Origin: CAZZCP01 sp964653235
GTDB taxonomy: Bacteria; Bdellovibrionota; Bdellovibrionia; Bdellovibrionales; UBA840
Length of the DNA: 8,531 nt
Direction: 5' to 3'
Assembly (NCBI GenBank): GCA_964653235.1
Contig: CAZZCP010000090.1
Span: forward strand, 1-8,531
Position 1 is the first letter of the stretch. The number at the start of each line of letters is the position of its first letter. This document shows, in pieces, positions 4,450 through 8,531 of this stretch. The notes under the pieces were generated by a model that was given only the letters and a program-made list of their open reading frames with translations, had not been told where the DNA came from and ran no database searches. The translations under genes were made by a program, and so were the position numbers.

Positions 4450-7320
4450 TTAGAGTCCGAATCCGAGAAAGAAGCTCGGACCACCGGCGGCTTCATCAGA
4501 AAAGCCATAGAACAAACCCAGCCGCAGTTGAACGGGCAAGAAATTGACCAAGGTGGTATCGAGTCGATATTCTAAACCTGCACCATGATAGAACTTGCCC
4601 CATTCGGTGCGTAGCAAGGGGCCGGTGCCTTCAAAGAAATATCCCCCATCGAGAGTGATCGAATCTAGAAACAAGGCGATATTTCCGTTGCGAACAAAGG
4701 CCGGAAAGTGATTTTCTTTGCCCAAACCTTTAAACGTATAATGCAGCGGAAAGCGATACTCGAGTGTGGTCTGTGCTGCGCTCCAGGCCAAAAATTCGCC
4801 CACCGGATAACCTCTGACCGGAAAGCCCGCACTTAAAAAAGTAAAGCTCTGCAAGCCACCACCACTGACAGTACCANNNNNNNNNNCAGTGTTGGGAGCA
4901 TTCAAGACATTGGCCGACATATGAAAGACATGATTTTCGGGCAGAAAACTATAAATGTGGTGTTGGGCACGCAAAAAGATTTCGCTATAATTTAAGAAAT
5001 CTTCATCGCGCAAATATTCTACATAACTTAAATCAAAAGCGGTGCCTTTTTGAGAAACTGCAAAACCGCGTTTGCCTTCTAAGTTGGTGTAGCGAAGTCC
5101 AATCCCGGGGCCGCGGCGGTTTTGCTCTACACCATTTTCAAGAGTGGTCTCGCGGCTCACAGCTTGCAAATACCAAGACCACTCCGAGCTAGCAAAAGGT
5201 AAAAAGAATTCGGTTTGCAGCAAGACATTGTCATTTTCAACGGTAGATCGATCACCAAAAATATAATCAAAGCGTTTAGCATAAGAGGCAAAAAAGCGAA
5301 CCGAAGTCATATTGTTTTGATAGCCAATGGCCGAGGAGAGTTTTTGGTTTCCAGTAAAGTAGCTGGCCTCACCCGTGATCACTTGCTTTTGCAGAGGATC
5401 ACTCACGGTGGTGCTACCCGAGTACAAAACTCCATCAATAATGGGAGAGAGAAACAAAAACCAATATCTTGGGTATAAATATTCGAAGCTATTGTAAGAC
5501 TCGCTCTCGGGAGCATCAAACTTTAAAAAAGAAGATCTCTTGATTTCACCTGGCGGGCTCTTTTTTTCGATACGCTCTTTGTTGTAGAGTTTGATTTGGG
5601 GTAGACGTTCATATTCGACTGTTTCAATCTGTTTGAGTTGATAGCCGCTTTCTTTGAGTTCACTCACCATCAAGCTCTTATTATTTGGAACAGGTATAGC
5701 TGAAATTAAAAATGTCTTCGTATTGGTCAAACCAACAGGTGGGGAGCCAATGGGGCTGCTTCGGTACAAATTTCGGGTGCCGTTTTTTTCGCTCAAAAAA
5801 TACAAAGCATCAGCGCGAACATACAAGTCAGAGAAGTCATTGAATTTTTGAAGCAAACGAGTGTCGCGCCGGCTCTTCCAATTGACTTGTATCAGCTCTT
5901 CGATTCCGGTGGTTCTTTTTAAAGTAAAGAGAATTTCTTTTTCATTTAAAAAAATCTGCTCGCCGATTCTCTCTTGCAATTTTCCTTGATAGACTTTGCG
6001 TGACTTTCCGCTTTTTAATTTTCGAATCCACAGTGAGTGCTTGCCATTCTCAGTCTTTACAAAACTCAAATACTTTTCTGAAGGGCTCACCGCGGGCTCT
6101 TTGATTCTTTGCCCTGGGTAGAGATCTATCGCTTTTTTGCTGGCAAAATCATATTTGTAAATTCCAAAATACAGATTGTATCGATCTACCTCTCGGGTAC
6201 GGTCAATGTAGCAAGACTTACCATCGGGGCTCCACACTGCCTTGCGAATCGAGGTGCCCGAAGATAAAACTTTTTTTTCTTCAATCGTATTTAAAATATC
6301 GGCCTCATCGCGGTAGCGAACCCACATAAGCCTCTCATCGCTTGAGGCGCGCGACTGTATATAGAGAGCTTGTTTTTTTGTTGGATGAAAAGTCCATCCT
6401 TTTGCAATTAAATTTTCTCGCTCAGGCTTTGCTTCACCAATCTTTCGGTTGAGATCATCAATCCGTGAGAGCTCTTTTCGAGCAAACTTTTCTTGTTCTC
6501 GATAGGACTTTCGCAACCAATAATACCATTCATTCCCGGTTTTTTCTTCAAGGGGATTGTCGAGCAAAAAAGGAATTCTTTGCGCATAAGAAAAATTGAG
6601 ATCGCGAATCAAAGACGGGCCTTTCTTTTTGCGATACAAATGATCCCAAAGATAGGCGCCAAAATAATAAGGTCTTTGACCAAGCGGCCAAATAGGGGTT
6701 GAGCGATCGCCAATTTGCGCAAAACCTTCATCACCCCAGCGATCTGCCATGACCAGAGCGCGAGTTTGGGCCGCATAATAGGGTGAGCGCAATCGACCAA
6801 AATTGGTGAGGTGACTTTCGAGAGTCACTGCCAGTCCTTCGGTGTACCAAGAGGGCAAAAGCATATTGGGCTTGATCCAAGAGCCAAATATCCATCTCAA
6901 GGGTGTAGCCAAACCATGGGTCGGATTGAGGTTTAAAATATGAGCGTATTCGTGAACGAGTAGCAGTTTGGCCCAATCATCATAATAATTTAGAACACTG
7001 TCATTGTCGGGAAGGGCTGGATAGACTTGCATAGTTGCCCTAGGAAAAACCGAAGCAGTGCCGTTAGAAAGATCGGTAAAGTCATTGAGAATCATAATGG
7101 TTCTCTCAGGAGCCTCATCAAACAGCGGAAAGTTTAATTGGTAGGCTCTTTCGGCCTCTTGCAAGTAGTGTTCAGCCAGTTTTTGCTGGTTTGCATCATA
7201 AATTATTAAGTAGTTCTTAGATTGCATCTCCCGCCAATCGATGGAGGGATCAACTTGCGCATATACGAGAGAGAAAAAGCTAAAAATGAAAAAGGCAATC
7301 ACTCTTCGATGAGAAAACAT
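4450..7320 (-). CDS. Outer-membrane fusion: peptidase MA-like domain, TolB-like propeller, surface-antigen (D15/BamA-type) barrel
   Basis: This 956-residue protein is exported by a signal peptide (about 1-21, ending VYAQ). Residues about 30-285 resemble a peptidase-MA gluzincin: HEYAH at 123-127 supplies two zinc ligands and the catalytic Glu, and E161 in WYTEGLA is the likely third ligand. Residues about 300-570 form a TolB/PD40-like beta-propeller, with WSPDGK at 363-368 and weaker repeats. From LYPRYW (about 615) onward comes an outer-membrane barrel of the bacterial surface antigen type, with PVRGYP at 834-839 and EYRFPL at 854-859 as hallmarks. The last residues, FFLGFGL, resemble a barrel-assembly signal but end in Leu. 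Ten Ns (4877-4886) fall in the barrel; both flanks are in one phase. The start lacks a clear Shine-Dalgarno. Related fusions are known; the substrate is unknown. It is divergent from pal. Confidence 0.82.
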   Translation of the reverse strand: MFSHRRVIAFFIFSFFSLVYAQVDPSIDWREMQSKNYLIIYDANQQKLAEHYLQEAERAYQLNFPLFDEAPERTIMILNDFTDLSNGTASVFPRATMQVYPALPDNDSVLNYYDDWAKLLLVHEYAHILNLNPTHGLATPLRWIFGSWIKPNMLLPSWYTEGLAVTLESHLTNFGRLRSPYYAAQTRALVMADRWGDEGFAQIGDRSTPIWPLGQRPYYFGAYLWDHLYRKKKGPSLIRDLNFSYAQRIPFLLDNPLEEKTGNEWYYWLRKSYREQEKFARKELSRIDDLNRKIGEAKPERENLIAKGWTFHPTKKQALYIQSRASSDERLMWVRYRDEADILNTIEEKKVLSSGTSIRKAVWSPDGKSCYIDRTREVDRYNLYFGIYKYDFASKKAIDLYPGQRIKEPAVSPSEKYLSFVKTENGKHSLWIRKLKSGKSRKVYQGKLQERIGEQIFLNEKEILFTLKRTTGIEELIQVNWKSRRDTRLLQKFNDFSDLYVRADALYFLSEKNGTRNLYRSSPIGSPPVGLTNTKTFLISAIPVPNNKSLMVSELKESGYQLKQIETVEYERLPQIKLYNKERIEKKSPPGEIKRSSFLKFDAPESESYNSFEYLYPRYWFLFLSPIIDGVLYSGSTTVSDPLQKQVITGEASYFTGNQKLSSAIGYQNNMTSVRFFASYAKRFDYIFGDRSTVENDNVLLQTEFFLPFASSEWSWYLQAVSRETTLENGVEQNRRGPGIGLRYTNLEGKRGFAVSQKGTAFDLSYVEYLRDEDFLNYSEIFLRAQHHIYSFLPENHVFHMSANVLNAPNTXXXXGTVSGGGLQSFTFLSAGFPVRGYPVGEFLAWSAAQTTLEYRFPLHYTFKGLGKENHFPAFVRNGNIALFLDSITLDGGYFFEGTGPLLRTEWGKFYHGAGLEYRLDTTLVNFLPVQLRLGLFYGFSDEAAGGPSFFLGFGL
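4877..4886. other. Assembly gap (10 Ns)
   Basis: Ten undetermined bases interrupt the barrel region of the large outer-membrane protein at residues 812-815. Coding on both sides is in phase if the gap is truly 10 bases; the real length may differ. Confidence 0.95.
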
Positions 7321-7364
7321 TAAGCGATTGGATCACGCACATAGGCTGAACTCAATGAAAACTT

Positions 7365-7392
7365 TTGACAAAGCAGTTCGAGAAACTAAAAA
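7365..7392 (+). promoter_or_regulatory. Candidate promoter for the pal operon
   Basis: A perfect TTGACA -35 hexamer (7365-7370) is followed after 16 bp by TAAAAA (7387-7392), 4 of 6 to the -10 consensus. It lies about 45 bp ahead of the pal start, in the 115-bp region shared with the divergent outer-membrane gene. No equally good pair is seen for the opposite direction. Confidence 0.5.
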
Positions 7393-7402
7393 TTGGAGAG
7401 GA

Positions 7403-7414
7403 ATTGAATTCAAT
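7403..7414. promoter_or_regulatory. Perfect 12-bp palindrome in the pal leader
   Basis: ATTGAATTCAAT is identical to its reverse complement. It lies about 10 bp downstream of the proposed -10 and just ahead of the pal ribosome site (AAGAGGAG, 7422-7429), where a repressor could block transcription. It may be chance in AT-rich sequence. Confidence 0.25.
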
Positions 7415-7435
7415 CACATTTAAGAGGAGTGATCC

Positions 7436-7924
7436 ATGCTCAAAAAGTTTATCATCATGTTATTGGCAACTGCATTTGTCGTTTCTTGTGCGTCTAAAAA
7501 GAAAAAGGGCGAAGATGTAGCTTCGGATGTAGATGCAAACAAAGCCATCGATAGCTTTGACCCGAGAGGTAGCGACAGTGGCAACATTCCTGGTCTGAGC
7601 ACCGTGAACTTTGCTTATGATTCTGCTGTTATCGACAGTAGCTCTAGAGAGCAACTCAAAGAAAATGCAGAGTGGATCAAAGCTCGTTCATCAACAACGG
7701 TTCAGGTAGAGGGGCATTGCGATTCACGTGGGTCAATCGAATACAATCTTTCTTTGGGTGAGAGAAGGGCACGTGCTGTGAAGAACTACCTTGTCAATCT
7801 GGGTGTTCCCTCTTCGCAACTCAACGTAATCTCTTATGGTGAAGAAAGACTTTTAACAGAAGGTGACTCTGAGTCTGCACACGCACAAAATCGCCGTGCG
7901 AACTTTGTTCCTATTTCTAACTAA
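7436..7924 (+). CDS. pal: Peptidoglycan-associated lipoprotein Pal
   Basis: The 162-residue product is a canonical Pal, an outer-membrane lipoprotein whose periplasmic OmpA-like domain binds the diaminopimelate of peptidoglycan and works with the Tol system to hold and constrict the envelope. The signal peptide ends in the lipobox VVSC (Cys18 lipidated). A charged linker follows, then the OmpA domain at about 55-160: GHCDSRG at 93-99 with Asp96, and NLSLGERRARAV with Arg111 at the spacing of the known diaminopimelate-binding Asp/Arg pair, and NRRA at 152-155. Length matches the family. The start has a clear ribosome site (AAGAGGAG). It heads an operon with two further lipoproteins; the next gene begins 4 bases after its stop. 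No tolQ, tolR, tolA or tolB gene is seen in the window. Confidence 0.95.
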   Translation: MLKKFIIMLLATAFVVSCASKKKKGEDVASDVDANKAIDSFDPRGSDSGNIPGLSTVNFAYDSAVIDSSSREQLKENAEWIKARSSTTVQVEGHCDSRGSIEYNLSLGERRARAVKNYLVNLGVPSSQLNVISYGEERLLTEGDSESAHAQNRRANFVPISN

Positions 7925-7928
7925 TTCT

Positions 7929-8228
7929 ATGCGCAGCTTAAGCTTGGTCTTTAGTTTTTTGCTTTTGAGCTGCGCATCAAATCCGCCTCTGTTAGAATAC
8001 ACTATTGCTAGAACATCTCTTCAGTCTGCAAAACAAATTGAATCTGCTCGGTTTGCAGCCAGCTATTGGCATCAGGCGAGCGAATACTATCGAGCAGGTG
8101 TTGCCGCTTTTAACGATAAAGATTACTCAAAAGCCAAAGAGTTTTTTGACAAGGCAGTATATAATGCTGAAAAGGCAGAAAACTTAGCTCGCTTGAAACG
8201 ACTTAAAACAGGGGAGGACTCCTTATGA
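7929..8228 (+). CDS. DUF4398-like helical lipoprotein, 99 aa
   Basis: The start is the ATG at 7929, 4 bases after the pal stop; the frame is open further upstream inside pal, but only this start yields a signal peptide with a lipobox (LLSC, Cys15). The mature part (about 85 residues) is alpha-helical with alanine-rich, TPR-like periodicity: IARTSLQSAKQIESARFAA, then YYRAGVAAFNDKDYSKAKEF, then AVYNAEKAENLARLK. This is the pattern of DUF4398-type envelope lipoproteins, which are often found beside OmpA/Pal-family genes. It is probably anchored in the outer membrane facing the periplasm. There is no strong ribosome site, so translation is probably coupled to pal. Its stop overlaps the next start as ATGA. 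The exact role is unknown. Confidence 0.8.
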   Translation: MRSLSLVFSFLLLSCASNPPLLEYTIARTSLQSAKQIESARFAASYWHQASEYYRAGVAAFNDKDYSKAKEFFDKAVYNAEKAENLARLKRLKTGEDSL

Positions 8229-8473
8229 AGCTCATCTTTCTTATGTGTAGTTTCTTATTGCTTTCGGCATGCCCTAGCTTGCAAACTCGATCTTCTGCCC
8301 AGGGCGGAACTCGGCCTGAGTCTGCAAACCTAGTAGCTGAAGCTCGTGCGGAGCAAGTAGCGCGTTTGCAACAAGCAGAAGAAGATTTACGGCAAATTGT
8401 TGGGCGTGTTGAGACTCTAGAGCAAAAAGAAAGTTTAAAGTCACAAGATATAGGGAAAGAATCAGTAAATTGA
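8225..8473 (+). CDS. Small coiled-coil lipoprotein, 82 aa
   Basis: The signal peptide ends in the lipobox LSAC (Cys16). The mature part is a short Gly/Ser/Arg-rich spacer, then a predicted coiled coil at about 38-70 (VARLQQAEEDLRQIVGRVETLEQ) and a polar tail. The start ATG overlaps the previous stop as ATGA and has GGGGAGG at 8211-8217. The coiled coil behind a signal peptide, next to pal, recalls the N-terminal trimerisation segment of CpoB/YbgF, but CpoB continues with TPR repeats that are missing here. It could be a stand-alone partner, or a CpoB shortened by a frameshift near the end. Location inferred as outer-membrane, periplasm-facing. Confidence 0.75.
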   Translation: MKLIFLMCSFLLLSACPSLQTRSSAQGGTRPESANLVAEARAEQVARLQQAEEDLRQIVGRVETLEQKESLKSQDIGKESVN

Positions 8474-8531
8474 AGAGTGTCATAGGTTCCGCTGACACGG
8501 CACTGAATCGGCCCTTTAAGTGTGTTGAAAG
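8470..8531 (+). CDS. Possible start of a further gene, cut by the window edge
   Basis: A frame opens at TTG 8470-8472, overlapping the stop of the 82-aa lipoprotein by TTGA, and is still open at the end of the window (20 codons, MKSVIGSADTALNRPFKCVE). The overlap follows the habit of this operon, but the ribosome site is weak and the stretch is too short to judge. It has no signal peptide and no recognised family. Confidence 0.25.
   Translation, partial: MKSVIGSADTALNRPFKCVE

Noticed and set aside
4237..4575. Plus-strand open frame of 112 codons
   Set aside because: It runs antisense across the SSB start and the end of the barrel gene, both of which have clear homology patterns.
6609..6976. 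Overlapping minus-strand frames at 6609-6800 and 6731-6976
   Set aside because: They are out of phase within the peptidase-like region of the large outer-membrane gene, whose HEYAH and EGLA motifs fix the true phase.
7404..7500. Possible leader peptide from TTG at 7404 with GGAGAGG upstream
   Set aside because: It overlaps pal out of phase, the start codon is weak and the pal ribosome site lies inside it; no support beyond chance.
7420..7654. Minus-strand frames at 7420-7602 and 7460-7654
   Set aside because: They are antisense to pal, which is unambiguous.
7863..7928. Upstream extension of the DUF4398-like gene into pal
   Set aside because: The extended version would bury the signal peptide and lipobox; the ATG at 7929 gives a proper lipoprotein start.
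1..8531. CRISPR arrays, tRNA or rRNA genes, complete insertion sequences
   Set aside because: No regularly spaced repeats, no cloverleaf or rRNA-like sequence, and no transposase-like protein were seen on either strand.

Overview
The window looks like a chromosomal segment from a Gram-negative, diderm bacterium of moderately low GC. It encodes a canonical Pal lipoprotein, two other small lipoproteins and a surface-antigen-type outer-membrane barrel. The lipoprotein cluster and the peptidase/propeller/barrel fusion would fit a Bdellovibrio-like or other former deltaproteobacterial lineage; this placement is inference from gene content, not from a marker gene. A run of ten Ns at 4877-4886 shows that this is a draft or scaffolded assembly.

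Layout. Positions 62-1047 hold two minus-strand genes of unknown function: a soluble 163-residue protein with a strong promoter and ribosome binding site, then a membrane-anchored 151-residue protein. Divergently, at 1257-4013 on the plus strand, lies one continuous reading frame of 919 codons interrupted by exactly two in-frame TAA codons (2757-2759 and 3420-3422). It begins with a signal peptide, coiled coils and a hydrophobic segment, and matches no family I recognise. It meets a minus-strand unit head-on at a GC-rich hairpin (4025-4042). That unit is a large outer-membrane fusion protein (7320 to 4450), followed by a short single-stranded DNA-binding protein (4380 to 4051).

Divergent from the large fusion gene is a tight plus-strand operon: pal (7436-7924), a DUF4398-like helical lipoprotein (7929-8228) and a small coiled-coil lipoprotein (8225-8473). 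The reading frames are separated by 4 bases or overlap, and a possible further gene enters at the right edge. The whole right half is envelope-directed: peptidoglycan anchoring by Pal, helper lipoproteins, and an outer-membrane protein with a periplasmic protease-like domain and a TolB-like propeller.

The most unusual item is the twice-interrupted secreted protein at 1257-4013. No frameshift is seen over 2.7 kb, so recent nonsense mutation, stop-codon readthrough and assembly error all need to be separated. A stretch just after the first stop resembles short repeats that accompany REP-type elements.
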